Below the pieces are notes generated by a model, which was given only the letters and a program-made list of their open reading frames with translations, was not told the DNA's origin and ran no database searches. From UBA1309 sp047605645 (GTDB lineage: Bacteria; Bacteroidota; Bacteroidia; Bacteroidales; Dysgonomonadaceae): a stretch of DNA of 64,000 bases. Position 1 is the stretch's first letter; every line of letters begins with the position of its first letter. Positions 18,774 to 27,800 of the stretch are shown here, in pieces. Where the stretch lies: positions 1 to 64,000 of the forward strand of contig JASGFJ010000019.1 in the NCBI GenBank assembly GCA_047605645.1, written 5' to 3'. The position numbers were made by a program, and so were the translations under genes.

Positions 18774-19907
18774 TCAGTCTGATTTAACGATAATATCTTT
18801 TTCCTTCAGGCCCGATTTAACCTCAACCCACCCGTCTATTCTTGAAGTGATTCTGACTTTTTGCTTTCGGTCTTTACCATTAGATCTGATTACAACACTG
18901 TCTCCTTTCAGGACGTAAGCGGATGGAATAAAAACAGCTTTTTTGCTTTGAGAGATAACAATATTTGCTTCGACAGATGATTGCGGATAAAACCGGATTG
19001 TATCCTTTATAGATGCTTCAACCTTGAAGCATCTTGAAGATTTTTGCAATACAGGATTTATCAGGCTAATGGTTGCAACAAATTGCCTATCGGGATAAGT
19101 ATCCGTCTCAAAATAGACAGTTTGTCCTTTTATTATTCGTTGAATATCTCGCTCATCTACTAACAATTCTAGTTTAAAGGAATTATCCGAGCCGATTAAC
19201 AGAATTATATCTCCAGGATTAGGCGATTCTCCAATTCGCTTTTCAATTGCATAAACTTTCCCGGCAATCGGGCTTTTAATGACTTGACGGCTTTGTAAAA
19301 ATTGTTTTTCAGACTCAAAAGCCTTATTCTGCAATTCCGTTCTTGCAGCCTTATATTGCTCCTGAAGGCTTAAATATCGGGTATAACTGCTTTCATATTG
19401 CATCGCTGCTTCCTCTGCATCTTTCCGGGATACGGCATGATTCAGGGAAAGCTCTTTGTATTTCTCTGCATTTTTTTGGTTCGCATCCAGTTGTTGTTTT
19501 GCCAATCCGATTTGCACAGACAAGCCTCTAAGTATCGGAGAACTATCTAAAAGATTTTCTTTGGCTATAGATATTTGTTTTTGAGCTATTTGAGCCTGTA
19601 TATTTTCCTCCTCTGTTCCCAAAACAGCAATAAGATCCCCTTTAGAAACCAGTTCATCCTCTTTTACAAACATATCCAGGACGCAAGTAGCAACATTGGA
19701 TTTCAGAAAAAAATATGTCTGTGGATATATTTCTCCGGAGGCATATACGCTTTCTGACAATCCCCGTTCCTCAACCGTATAAGTTTCAGATGGCGATCCG
19801 CAAGAAAAGAGCATAGATGTAAAAAAAACAAGAAGGCCAATTTTGCATATTGTCTCTGTCTTGAAAACAATTCTAATTACCCAACTGAAATAGTTAGAGT
19901 TCTTCAT
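18774..19907 (-). CDS. Adaptor (membrane fusion) lipoprotein
   Basis: A 377-residue HlyD/RND-type adaptor. A hydrophobic stretch ends in MLFSCGSPSE, a plausible lipobox at Cys36, so it is probably a lipoprotein facing the periplasm. A lipoyl-like half, coiled-coil hairpin (about 110-200) and beta-barrel region (VYAIEKRIGESPNPGD onward) follow. It links the single FtsX-type permease to the TolC-like protein encoded upstream. The N-terminal extension before the lipobox is long; no later start is available before the lipobox. Confidence 0.86.
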   Translation of the reverse strand: MKNSNYFSWVIRIVFKTETICKIGLLVFFTSMLFSCGSPSETYTVEERGLSESVYASGEIYPQTYFFLKSNVATCVLDMFVKEDELVSKGDLIAVLGTEEENIQAQIAQKQISIAKENLLDSSPILRGLSVQIGLAKQQLDANQKNAEKYKELSLNHAVSRKDAEEAAMQYESSYTRYLSLQEQYKAARTELQNKAFESEKQFLQSRQVIKSPIAGKVYAIEKRIGESPNPGDIILLIGSDNSFKLELLVDERDIQRIIKGQTVYFETDTYPDRQFVATISLINPVLQKSSRCFKVEASIKDTIRFYPQSSVEANIVISQSKKAVFIPSAYVLKGDSVVIRSNGKDRKQKVRITSRIDGWVEVKSGLKEKDIIVKSD

Positions 19908-19913
19908 ATTCTA

Positions 19914-21218
19914 TCATTTATTACGTTGCAAATAATTCAATTCAACATATATTTGAGAATACTCTATTTTCAAAGAATCATATCTTTGTTGTATATCCAT
20001 CAGTTCTTGTTGTATTTGCTTCAATTGAATCATGTCTATTATTCCTTTTTCTATTTTACGAAGGCTCAATTCTTCATTTTCCTCTATCAATCTCATCTGC
20101 TCTTTCAACAATTGAAGAGAATTCCATGCAGACTTTAGTTTTAGACTTTCCTGCGTAAAAGCCTTTCTTTGTTGTTCTTGGTGTACTGTTCCTTCAAAAA
20201 GAGTTTGAAGAAAAACCGCTTTTTGCCTTTTTAAAGTACGGATATCTGTCAGAGAGAACAAGGGGATGGAAACTCTCAAACCTATAAATCCGGAGGGATA
20301 CCAGGATGAAAAACGTTTCAAAGTCCTTGAATTATCAGCAAAACCATTGTGTCCATAATTTCCGACAAAAGATAGATTGGGTAATAATCGGGAACGACTG
20401 ATTTTATATTCTTGCCGGGCAATATCTGTCTTTGCTTGTTGTTCTTCGTAATCCGGAAGATTATTTTCAGCGAATAATGTATGCTCAGGCAAACAAGTCT
20501 CACTCGAGGCTTTAATTGAAATGGATTCCTCTAAAGGATATCCCATCCAGAATTTCAGGTCAACCAAGCTACTTTCCATTTCTGTTGTTCTCTTAGAAAG
20601 AACAAATTCATAATCATTCAGTATATTTTGTGATTGATTCAATGCTATTTTGTCAATTAATCCTTGTTCGAACAACTTTTGTATAAGCTGGTGAGAAAGC
20701 ATATAAGACTCATATCTCCTTTGTGACATTGCCTTGTTGTCTTTTGCTATTCGGGCAGCATAAAACGCCATAGAGACATTTCGTTCCACTAATCTCACAA
20801 ACGAATGAAGCGAGGCTTTAGCCGCTTGCTTCTTCAACGATTCTAGTCTTATTATCTGCCAGGTTTCAACATCTATCGCTTTCCATGCAGCTTCAATTGC
20901 GTAATTGGCCATCCAAGTGGTTCCTATTGGAATAGCAACAGTTGTTTCCGATGGCTGTCCTACCAGTTCTCCGGGATAAGTTTGCACCGGTATTTTCCAA
21001 TAATAATCAGCTCCTGCCGACAGTTTTATTTGAGGAAACAATTTTGCCTGTGTTGCTTGCTTATTCCGATCTGCAACTTGTATATGTTGCATTTTCAAGA
21101 ATAATTTCTTATTATTTTGCAAAGCATAGGATACGCAACTGTCTAAAGAGAATTCCTGAGCGTGAACGGAAAAAAGCAAATAACAAATATATACGAACAA
21201 TATAAATGTTTTTTTCAT
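19914..21218 (-). CDS. TolC-family outer-membrane efflux protein
   Basis: A 434-residue protein with a signal peptide (MKKTFILFVYICYLLFSVHA) and helical repeats typical of outer-membrane factor channels, starting FSLDSCVSYALQNNKKLFL. It is 6 bp upstream of the adaptor gene and 3 bp downstream of the beta-barrel gene. It is distinct from the TolC at 4527-6020, so this region encodes two separate tripartite exporters. Confidence 0.9.
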   Translation of the reverse strand: MKKTFILFVYICYLLFSVHAQEFSLDSCVSYALQNNKKLFLKMQHIQVADRNKQATQAKLFPQIKLSAGADYYWKIPVQTYPGELVGQPSETTVAIPIGTTWMANYAIEAAWKAIDVETWQIIRLESLKKQAAKASLHSFVRLVERNVSMAFYAARIAKDNKAMSQRRYESYMLSHQLIQKLFEQGLIDKIALNQSQNILNDYEFVLSKRTTEMESSLVDLKFWMGYPLEESISIKASSETCLPEHTLFAENNLPDYEEQQAKTDIARQEYKISRSRLLPNLSFVGNYGHNGFADNSRTLKRFSSWYPSGFIGLRVSIPLFSLTDIRTLKRQKAVFLQTLFEGTVHQEQQRKAFTQESLKLKSAWNSLQLLKEQMRLIEENEELSLRKIEKGIIDMIQLKQIQQELMDIQQRYDSLKIEYSQIYVELNYLQRNK

Positions 21219-21221
21219 CTT

Positions 21222-22124
21222 TTAAAATCCGATTTTCAGTCCGGCAGAAGCATAAGGGGATACCTGAAAATAATATCCTCTATCCTGGAACATACTTTTT
21301 AGCTTCCTGTCTGTCATTTCTGCCGGACGCATAGCATGAATACCAGCCGTAACAGGTATTGCAATATGTTTTCCAATCTTTATCTCCGGACGAAATCCTA
21401 CCGTCAAGTATTGGTGTGAGAAAATTTTATCTTTTCCATCTTGTTCCAACAAAGCCATTTGTCCATTCATTTCGGATATAACATTCAGGACTAAACCTTT
21501 ACTAACATCATATCCTGCCGATATTTCAAGACCTTCCATCATAGATATCCTGACAGTATAACGTCCTTCAGTAGTCCAATTAAAATAGAAAGCAGGAAAC
21601 ACCATTGGATATCCAAAGGAATTATTCAAAGCAAGACCTCCACCTAATTCCAAATTGGGTTTTAGATGATAAATAAAAATTGCACCGACATTTCCTAATA
21701 CATTTTTAAATTTAATTTGGGAGAACTTTGTTCCAGGCATATAAATACCACCGCCAATAGATGCCATCATCGACCACCTGTCATTCAATGGTCTGAGGTG
21801 ATTGAGACTTACACCTAAATTCAGGATCTCATCAATCACCAAAGGCTCTGTAAAATTTTCATTATCAAGTTTCGCGTATGCTCCGGCAGTACTAACAGCC
21901 CACATTGTCGGTCTGTTATTGTCATCCGATTTTATTGACAAAGGAATGCTGATACCTCCCTCATAAACCACTGCCGAACCTTTGCAGTTTCCGACTTTTT
22001 CATCTTTTTCTCCTTCTGTCATACGATATCTCGATTTTCCAAAATATTCAGTCTTAAACATGACTTGAGCTTTTAAGCCTAAATATCCCACAATCAGAAA
22101 CACAAGAATCAATACTTTTTTCAT
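21222..22124 (-). CDS. Outer-membrane beta-barrel protein (DUF6268-like)
   Basis: From ATG 22124 the protein has 300 residues, a signal peptide (MKKVLILVFLIVGYLGLKAQ) and alternating strand patterns ending in ASAGLKIGF, typical of an outer-membrane barrel with C-terminal Phe. The open frame extends 24 codons upstream, but those codons are a translation of the dispersed leader element, so the shorter start is preferred. It is the first gene of the second export operon and divergent from a LytS/LytTR pair. The family name is from memory; no transport role is shown. Confidence 0.72.
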   Translation of the reverse strand: MKKVLILVFLIVGYLGLKAQVMFKTEYFGKSRYRMTEGEKDEKVGNCKGSAVVYEGGISIPLSIKSDDNNRPTMWAVSTAGAYAKLDNENFTEPLVIDEILNLGVSLNHLRPLNDRWSMMASIGGGIYMPGTKFSQIKFKNVLGNVGAIFIYHLKPNLELGGGLALNNSFGYPMVFPAFYFNWTTEGRYTVRISMMEGLEISAGYDVSKGLVLNVISEMNGQMALLEQDGKDKIFSHQYLTVGFRPEIKIGKHIAIPVTAGIHAMRPAEMTDRKLKSMFQDRGYYFQVSPYASAGLKIGF

Positions 22125-22217
22125 ACAATTTAATTTTTGTTGTTCACCTGTATGTAACTCGCTTGATTTTTTAATCATTGTTTGGGATGATTTCATAAAA
22201 TCAGGCTTCGCTTCATA
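22122..22217 (-). repeat. Leader element copy 2 (before beta-barrel/export operon)
   Basis: In gene sense it starts TATGAAGCGAAGCCTGATTT, contains CAATGATTAAAAAATCAAGC, and ends AAAAATTAAATTGTATG at the operon's first start codon. The 5' micro-ORF reads MKRSLIL and then stops. It matches the copies near 2.7, 28.0, 30.9 and 53.0 kb. Confidence 0.85.
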
Positions 22218-22246
22218 CTGAAATTTTTTAATTGAATAATCTGATA

Positions 22247-22320
22247 TTTTTTGACGAAATTCAGATTTTAAGACGTTTTATCGAAATCTTTTTGACGAAT
22301 GGCTGCTTTGCTTTTGACGA
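22247..22320. promoter_or_regulatory. Direct repeats, candidate LytTR operator
   Basis: TTTTTGACGAA-like units begin near 22247, 22289 and 22312, with a degenerate unit (TTTTAAGACGTTTT) near 22266. Spacing is about 20-23 bp, close to one or two helical turns. LytTR regulators bind pairs of short direct repeats about two turns apart, and a LytTR gene starts 1.1 kb to the right, so this divergent intergenic region is the natural operator. The match is by pattern only. Confidence 0.5.
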
Positions 22321-22348
22321 ATGATAATATATCAGTCAGTTAATCCGT

Positions 22349-22356
22349 TAACTTTG
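22349..22356 (+). promoter_or_regulatory. -7 box immediately before the LytS gene
   Basis: TAACTTTG matches TAnnTTTG and ends only 4 bases before the ATG at 22361. If used, transcription would start at or next to the start codon, producing an almost leaderless mRNA. No good -33 element is spaced correctly. Confidence 0.35.
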
Positions 22357-22360
22357 TAAT

Positions 22361-23383
22361 ATGAAAATTTCCAACTATATAAAAGAAAATTATGCGACCG
22401 CAGGTTTATGGGTAATCTTGTTTTTTGTGATATGGATTCAAGTAATAGCTCAAACAGATTCTATTGCAGAAACGACATTATTTACAATATGTTTACTGGG
22501 ATTTGCATTTCCTTTTACCAAATATTTAAGCGAGATACTACTTCAGAAGGCAATAAGGAAGAAAAAAGCAACGGTTTTTCTATTTCAGTTCATTATCTTT
22601 TCTATCATTATCGGAGCAGGATTTGTTGCTTTTTTATATCTTTTTTCTTTTTTAGAGCAAAAGGGAGTTTTTCCTTCTTCTGAATATTTCAATATGGATG
22701 TTCCACGTATCATGTTATTAGTTCCCGTATCGGCAGGAGTGGCGATCAATCTTTCTATATGCGGGATAAGATTTTTTGAAGAAAATTTGAAGCTCAAGAG
22801 AACCCTTATTGAATACCAGTTGCGGACTCTTCAACATCAGGTAACTCCACATTTTATGTTTAATGTACTGAATCATATACATATATTAATGCAAACAGAT
22901 GTAGACTTGGCATCCAATCTATTGATAAAATATTCTGAAATATTACGCTATCAGCTCTACAATGGAGACAAGCAGAAGGTTGCCTTGGAACAAGACATCC
23001 AATTTTTGAAAGGATTTATTGCCATAGAGGAGATCCGTTGGGAGGGTAAACTCACCGTCACTTGCTCGTGGAAAGTGGAAAATCTCGAAAAAGAAATACC
23101 GGCACTACTTTTTATTACGTTCATAGAAAATGCATTCAAGCATGTCTCAAAATCCGATTTTGAAAAAGGATACATCCATATTGATTTTGAACAAAAAGAG
23201 AATGTAATCTCTCTCATCGTAAAAAACTCGAAATCGACACTGCCTTCGAAAGAAAAGGATAAAGGAGGTTTGGGGCTTAAGAATATAAAAGAACGTCTGG
23301 AGATACTGTATTTTAAAGCATATAATTTGTCTATTGAGGAAACCGTCAATATGTATCAAACAAAACTTATAATCCATATTTAA
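22361..23383 (+). CDS. LytS-type membrane histidine kinase
   Basis: A 340-residue kinase with four predicted membrane helices in the first 145 residues (10-30, 38-60, 72-95, 110-135), no separate sensor domain, then the His_kinase motif LRTLQHQVTPHFMFNVLNHI (phosphoacceptor His in PHFMFN) and an HATPase with GGLGLKNIKERLEILY. It is followed 2 bp later by a LytTR regulator. This pair is divergent from the acyltransferase-containing export operon and probably controls it. Confidence 0.93.
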   Translation: MKISNYIKENYATAGLWVILFFVIWIQVIAQTDSIAETTLFTICLLGFAFPFTKYLSEILLQKAIRKKKATVFLFQFIIFSIIIGAGFVAFLYLFSFLEQKGVFPSSEYFNMDVPRIMLLVPVSAGVAINLSICGIRFFEENLKLKRTLIEYQLRTLQHQVTPHFMFNVLNHIHILMQTDVDLASNLLIKYSEILRYQLYNGDKQKVALEQDIQFLKGFIAIEEIRWEGKLTVTCSWKVENLEKEIPALLFITFIENAFKHVSKSDFEKGYIHIDFEQKENVISLIVKNSKSTLPSKEKDKGGLGLKNIKERLEILYFKAYNLSIEETVNMYQTKLIIHI

Positions 23384-23385
23384 AG

Positions 23386-24138
23386 ATGGCAGAACTACTA
23401 TCAAGACAAACAGAATCATACAAAATAAAATGTCTTATTATTGATGACGAACCTATTGCGATTAGAGGCATCATCAACTATATCGGCAAGCTCGATTTTT
23501 TGGAAGTTACAGACTCCTGTTCGTCTGCATTAGAAGCAGCAGAGATACTCAAAAAGAAAGAAATAGACCTTATGTTTTTAGACATCAATATGCCTCATCT
23601 TTCGGGTTTGGAATTTTTAGAATCTTTAGATACTGCTCCATTAACCATCATAACGACGGCTTATTCCGAATACGCACTTGACGGATTCAGGCTTCATGTT
23701 GTCGATTATCTAATGAAACCAATTGCTTTCCAACGCTTCTTTCAGGCTGTATCGAAAGCCCAGGCTCTGTTTCGGTCACAACTGATATTACAGAACGAAC
23801 AGGAAGAAACAAAATCAAACATGTATGTCCGCCAGGGAGATGCCTTTCAACGAATTGCATGGAAAAATATTCTTTATGCAGAGGGAATGCAGAACTACGT
23901 AAAACTGCATTTCAAGGATAAGGTTCTTACCATCCATCAAACGATGATTTCATTGGAAGAAATTCTCCCGAAAGATTATTTCTTTAGAATACATCGCTCC
24001 TATCTGATAAATATATCTCATATCCATAAAATAGCAGGTGGACAAGTTTATATTGATGGAATCAATTTACCGATAGCAAAGCTTCGACGGGAGGAATTAC
24101 TGAACACTGTTGTCTATAACAATCTGATAAGCAAGTAA
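23386..24138 (+). CDS. LytTR-family response regulator
   Basis: A 250-residue regulator. The receiver (about 14-130) has IIDDEP, phosphoacceptor Asp in MFLDINMPHLSG and Lys in LMKPIAF. The LytTR domain (about 145-245) shows ILYAEGMQNYVKLH and FFRIHRSYLINISHI, the typical DNA-binding beta fold. It follows the kinase by 2 bp. Direct repeats in the divergent region at 22247-22320 are candidate binding sites. Confidence 0.93.
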   Translation: MAELLSRQTESYKIKCLIIDDEPIAIRGIINYIGKLDFLEVTDSCSSALEAAEILKKKEIDLMFLDINMPHLSGLEFLESLDTAPLTIITTAYSEYALDGFRLHVVDYLMKPIAFQRFFQAVSKAQALFRSQLILQNEQEETKSNMYVRQGDAFQRIAWKNILYAEGMQNYVKLHFKDKVLTIHQTMISLEEILPKDYFFRIHRSYLINISHIHKIAGGQVYIDGINLPIAKLRREELLNTVVYNNLISK

Positions 24139-24230
24139 ACCGGGCATTCAGATAGGCTTCATTCATATTCGGAAAAAAAACAGAGAAAAGATATTTATCA
24201 CTTTTATGTCACAAGGGATTCTTCAGATAG

Positions 24231-24330
24231 GTAAATGCTCATAATTAATTCCAAGCACAAACACAGGTAGCATATTGAAAATAAACATCAGAACAAATTA
24301 GAGACACAAAACTAATTTTAGAGGACTACT
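24231..24330 (+). repeat. Dispersed ~100-bp intergenic repeat, copy 5
   Basis: It reads GTAAATGCTCATAATTAATT at its start and AACTAATTTTAGAGGACTAC near its end. Its reverse complement aligns to copy 1 almost without gaps (AGTAGTCCT, CTAATTTGT, TTTATTTTCAA, GAGCATTTAC). It lies 92 bp after the LytTR stop. Confidence 0.75.
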
Positions 24331-24883
24331 TATATTGAGAAACAGTCATATAAGTAAAAAAAACGGACGGATTTCTCACGCGTCACCGGCCTGAAGAAAA
24401 AAGAGCCGACTCACCTTTTTTTCGAGAAAAAAGGCAAAAATACAGACTTTGCCGGATAAAGCCTGAAAAACGTCTCACTTTTTTGGAGTAAAAGAAGAAA
24501 TTACAAAAATAGTGCAGGGTCGAAAAATATTGAAAACAAGAATACATTTAAGGACTCAAAATACAACGCCATTCCAAGCGCCCTATTGAGCAAAAGCTAT
24601 ATTTCACAACAACATATCCAGATATTATCCAGAACTCAAACAGATCCAAATAAAAGAACAATTATCAATATGTCGAAACAAACCGGAATAAACAAAAAAT
24701 GCTTTATTTATCAGCTAGAGATACACCCATCAAAACAAGAAAGACGCCTAATAAGAGCACCTTTTTAGCAAATATAGGTTAAAAACAAGGATATATATCG
24801 GGATTAATTATTAATCTAATTTAAAGCAACCACAGGGACAAAAAAATAATTCATCAAACCCTTTGAAATATCAAACTCTCCTC
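24331..24883. other. Gene-free stretch with A/T-rich hairpins
   Basis: No credible gene is present. It holds a near-perfect A/T hairpin (CCTTTTTTTC / GAGAAAAAAGG, about 24414-24434) and two imperfect direct copies of the form CGACTCACCTTTTTT and CGTCTCACTTTTTT about 60 bp apart. A 60-codon frame at 24586-24768 has no signal peptide, ribosome binding site or recognisable motif and is left out. Confidence 0.5.
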
Positions 24884-24891
24884 TATATTTG
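24862..24891 (+). promoter_or_regulatory. Promoter of the Lys/Ala-rich repeat protein
   Basis: TTTG at 24862-24865 and TATATTTG at 24884-24891 are 18 bases apart, an excellent Bacteroidota promoter. Transcription would start near 24895, giving a leader of almost 90 nt before the ATG at 24984. Confidence 0.75.
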
Positions 24892-24983
24892 CATTTATAT
24901 TTCTATTTCAGGCGAGCATATTCGTCTAAAGAACAAACACAATTGATATGCCGGTTGTATTATTTATTTTTTGACTTTTTTAT

Positions 24984-25376
24984 ATGAAAAATTTATTATC
25001 AATCACAATGGCACTGGCATTCTTGTTCGTAACAGGAATTTCAGCACAAACACCAACCACTGCTCCCAAAGCAGTAAAAAAGGAACTGAAAAAAGACGTC
25101 CAAGCCACAAAAGCAGAAGCTGCAAAAGCAAAAACGCATGCTGTACAAGCCAACAAAGCTGCCGTAAAAGCAAATGAAAAAGCTGTACAAGCCAAGGAAG
25201 TAGCTGTGAAAGCAGATGCCAAGGCTACAAAAGCTACTGCCAAGACGGATGCTCATTTGAAAAAAGACGGAACACTCGACAAACGCTTCAAAGAAAACAA
25301 AAAAGCGACTGTCGCAACAGCAAAACATTTGAAGAAAGACGGTACTCCGGATAAACGCTTCAAGGAAAATAAGTAA
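24984..25376 (+). CDS. Secreted Lys/Ala-rich repeat protein
   Basis: A 130-residue protein with a Sec signal peptide (cleavage after GISA), then a very basic Ala/Lys-rich helix of short heptad-like units (residues 25-90), and two copies of HLKKDGTxDKRFKENK separated by KATVATAK. The composition resembles histone H1-like proteins, but the signal peptide puts it outside the cytoplasm. The terminal motif is, from memory, found in small Bacteroidota proteins of unknown function. A strong promoter and terminator bracket it as a single-gene unit, suggesting high expression. Confidence 0.8.
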   Translation: MKNLLSITMALAFLFVTGISAQTPTTAPKAVKKELKKDVQATKAEAAKAKTHAVQANKAAVKANEKAVQAKEVAVKADAKATKATAKTDAHLKKDGTLDKRFKENKKATVATAKHLKKDGTPDKRFKENK

Positions 25377-25398
25377 GCTTAAAGAATAGAAAAAAACC

Positions 25399-25436
25399 AG
25401 AGCCATTCTCAGTAGTTGAAAATGGCTCTATTTTTA
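25399..25436 (+). terminator. Terminator of the repeat-protein gene
   Basis: AGAGCCATT at 25399-25407 pairs with AATGGCTCT at 25421-25429, followed by ATTTTTATATT, 23 bp after the stop. This is a standard intrinsic terminator. Confidence 0.85.
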
Positions 25437-25507
25437 TATTCTGATTGCCCGCAGAAAAATATCGGGGCAAAGCTTATTTTCGGATATGCCAGCAGCCTGA
25501 AAAGCCC

Positions 25508-27574
25508 TCAATCAGCTTCTCCGGCTTTTAACCTGTCAATGATTTGAATCTGATAATCGAGTAAATCTTTTTTCAATAAAAAGAAAGTTCGGGACAGAAA
25601 CCCAATGTAATCGCTTAATGCATTAAAAAGGATACTTAGATTTTCATCAATATATGAAACACCTCCAAAATAGCTCCATTTAGAGGAAAGATACAGATTC
25701 AGATTGTCTTTTTCTGTCTGAGTGAAGTGTTGTAACAGATGTGGATTTTCCAGGATAGTTTTTATTTCACTTTTCCATTTCTCTTCTATTGGTTCTATAC
25801 GGCTAAAATTTAGCCTGATATTCTCAAAAGGCGTATTGACATTCACAAATTGGAGTTCGTTAGACAGTTGATAATAAAATTCATATCTTTTCTCATATCT
25901 CAAATCGTACTCCCAAAATACCTGATACATTTCTTTCAAGATATTTTCGCTTCCCGCTATTCGTTCTTCTTTCCGGAAATAAGAAAATATGCGCATGTCA
26001 TTTTTTTTCAATTCAGCATCAGTAGCTGCCAGCTCTTTCTCCAGTTTTACAAGAAGCTGCTCACAATCTTTCTTATTATATCTTATCCCATCGTAATCAA
26101 AAGACTTGTAATTTATTTCGCCGCTAGCAATTTGCTTAAGAGTAATGATATCATTTTTCAATGCAGCATTTTGATATGCCATATTCACCTGTTTATCCGA
26201 GAACAAATCATCAAATTCACAGTCCGGATTTGAGTTTTCAGCCTCTATTATATCAAAAGGGACAATATTCTTCAGATTATAATATCCATTATACTTGACA
26301 GAAAAAGAATTTTCCTGATATTCGTTCTCAAACTGCGTTCGAAAATCATCAAAAGGTATATTTGATACCGTTCCCTCATATTTCACTTGTTCAAAAAGGC
26401 TATCGGTAAGTATTTTCTGTATGCTTAGGCTATCGGTAAAATAAGCAGAAGCAGGAGTATTATCGATTGCATCGGACAAAAAGCCGCTCTTTTCGAGTCT
26501 CTCTACCCGGTCTTCGATGCTGGGATGAGAAGACCATTGATCCGTCAATACAAGTTTAGATTTATAAAAAGAAGTTTTATCCTGATCCGTTAAATCGGGG
26601 AAGCCATTTACAAGGCGTATCTGGTTCATTTGTGCCACAAAATTTAAAACAAACAGATGATCCCGAAATATATTTTCAGTTTTCTGATTTGCAGCGATTC
26701 TCTGATCATAGAACGAAAGCACCGAATTAAAAGTACTATCGGCAAGAGAGAGCCGAAGCAGAGAATCTTTTAATGGTTTATATCCAGTTATTTGTGAAGC
26801 AATTTGGTCGGCATGAAATTCCATCTCTCGTGACAAGCCCATGTAATTTTTATTAACCACATTATACATCTTTCGGAGAATCCATTGGATACCTCCATTT
26901 ATTTTTACTGCTACAGTGATAAAAATCTCAAAGAAACGATTTGTTCCGGCCCATTTTGCGATCAGACGCTTGTAAGATTCATTATCAAAAAGCATATTAT
27001 AAATTATATAGTTGACATTATAAACATAACTGCCAACCGCCATGCTTCGCTGCGAAAAATGCCCTAACTCGTGAGAGAGAATCGCTTTTAATTCGGACTT
27101 TGTAAGGCTGTTAACCAATCCCATACCTATTCGGAGATTTTTCCGAACCGGGAAAAACATACTCCAAAAACTCGAATCATAAAAAACAGCCGCATTTACA
27201 TCAGAGGACAAATAGACTTTTTTAGGGAAACGGGTTGCTACCTGAGTCACAATTTCATCAAGCAAGTCAAACAATTGAGGTTCATCCTGCCGTTTTATTT
27301 CATACAGATGAGTCCGATCTATTTGGGTCGAAGAAAAAAGAAATTTTAGTAAGAATACGAGAACAAGAACTCCCAGACTCGCTATTCCCACGCCGATAAT
27401 CATTGTAAAAAACATAGGTTTTGCAATGATGATAAATCCGCCGGCAAAAAAACACAAGATGGTCAAAGCACAAGCCAACAACAAAATAAGCAGATAAACG
27501 GATATAAAAAGGATAATAGAAAAAACAGCTTGACTTGTCTTTTTCTTAAATTCGGAAGTTAGCTTCACATTCAT
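25508..27574 (-). CDS. Membrane-bound M48-family metalloprotease
   Basis: A 688-residue protein with two or three N-terminal membrane helices (residues about 17-82), then an M48 peptidase domain with the zinc motif in LSHELGHFSQ (near residue 170) and a downstream helix EMEFHADQIAS supplying the third ligand. A long C-terminal half without a recognised domain follows, with Tyr- and Glu-rich helices. The family removes or processes membrane proteins (HtpX/Ste24-like); this protein is much longer than HtpX. It stands alone between a terminator and a 533-bp gap. Confidence 0.85.
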   Translation of the reverse strand: MNVKLTSEFKKKTSQAVFSIILFISVYLLILLLACALTILCFFAGGFIIIAKPMFFTMIIGVGIASLGVLVLVFLLKFLFSSTQIDRTHLYEIKRQDEPQLFDLLDEIVTQVATRFPKKVYLSSDVNAAVFYDSSFWSMFFPVRKNLRIGMGLVNSLTKSELKAILSHELGHFSQRSMAVGSYVYNVNYIIYNMLFDNESYKRLIAKWAGTNRFFEIFITVAVKINGGIQWILRKMYNVVNKNYMGLSREMEFHADQIASQITGYKPLKDSLLRLSLADSTFNSVLSFYDQRIAANQKTENIFRDHLFVLNFVAQMNQIRLVNGFPDLTDQDKTSFYKSKLVLTDQWSSHPSIEDRVERLEKSGFLSDAIDNTPASAYFTDSLSIQKILTDSLFEQVKYEGTVSNIPFDDFRTQFENEYQENSFSVKYNGYYNLKNIVPFDIIEAENSNPDCEFDDLFSDKQVNMAYQNAALKNDIITLKQIASGEINYKSFDYDGIRYNKKDCEQLLVKLEKELAATDAELKKNDMRIFSYFRKEERIAGSENILKEMYQVFWEYDLRYEKRYEFYYQLSNELQFVNVNTPFENIRLNFSRIEPIEEKWKSEIKTILENPHLLQHFTQTEKDNLNLYLSSKWSYFGGVSYIDENLSILFNALSDYIGFLSRTFFLLKKDLLDYQIQIIDRLKAGEAD

Positions 27575-27697
27575 AAAATACTAGTATATAAAAGATTAAA
27601 CAATTATTTTTCACCGGGCGTACCCGATAAGCTTTCTTTAGGGTGGACTATTTGCATCTCGTTCTTCATGGTCGGGCAACATATCTATCTTCCCTTA

Positions 27698-27800
27698 AGT
27701 AGTTCTATTAAATCAGTTCAATGCTCTTCATTCTGCATATTACTGATATTCAAACCACTGAATGTATATACTTACAACAAATGATAAGCACTTACTTAAT
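27698..27800 (-). repeat. Dispersed ~100-bp intergenic repeat, copy 3
   Basis: The plus strand shows AAGTAGTTCTATTAAATCAG, then ATTACTGATATTCAAACCAC, TATATACTTACAACAAATGA and GCACTTACTTA, in the same order as copies 1 and 2. It lies about 125 bp upstream of the M48 gene. Confidence 0.75.

Noticed and set aside
22125..22196. 24-codon N-terminal extension of the beta-barrel gene
   Set aside because: The extension is a translation of the dispersed leader element; a standard signal peptide starts at ATG 22124.
24586..24768. 60-codon plus-strand open frame in the gap after the LytTR gene
   Set aside because: No ribosome binding site, no signal or domain, Lys/Ile-rich composition expected from AT-rich DNA, and it lies upstream of the true promoter at 24862-24891.
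25041..25406. Minus-strand and other-frame open frames over the Lys/Ala-rich gene
   Set aside because: Low-complexity Ala/Lys codons keep all frames open; promoter, signal peptide and terminator all support the plus-strand gene only.
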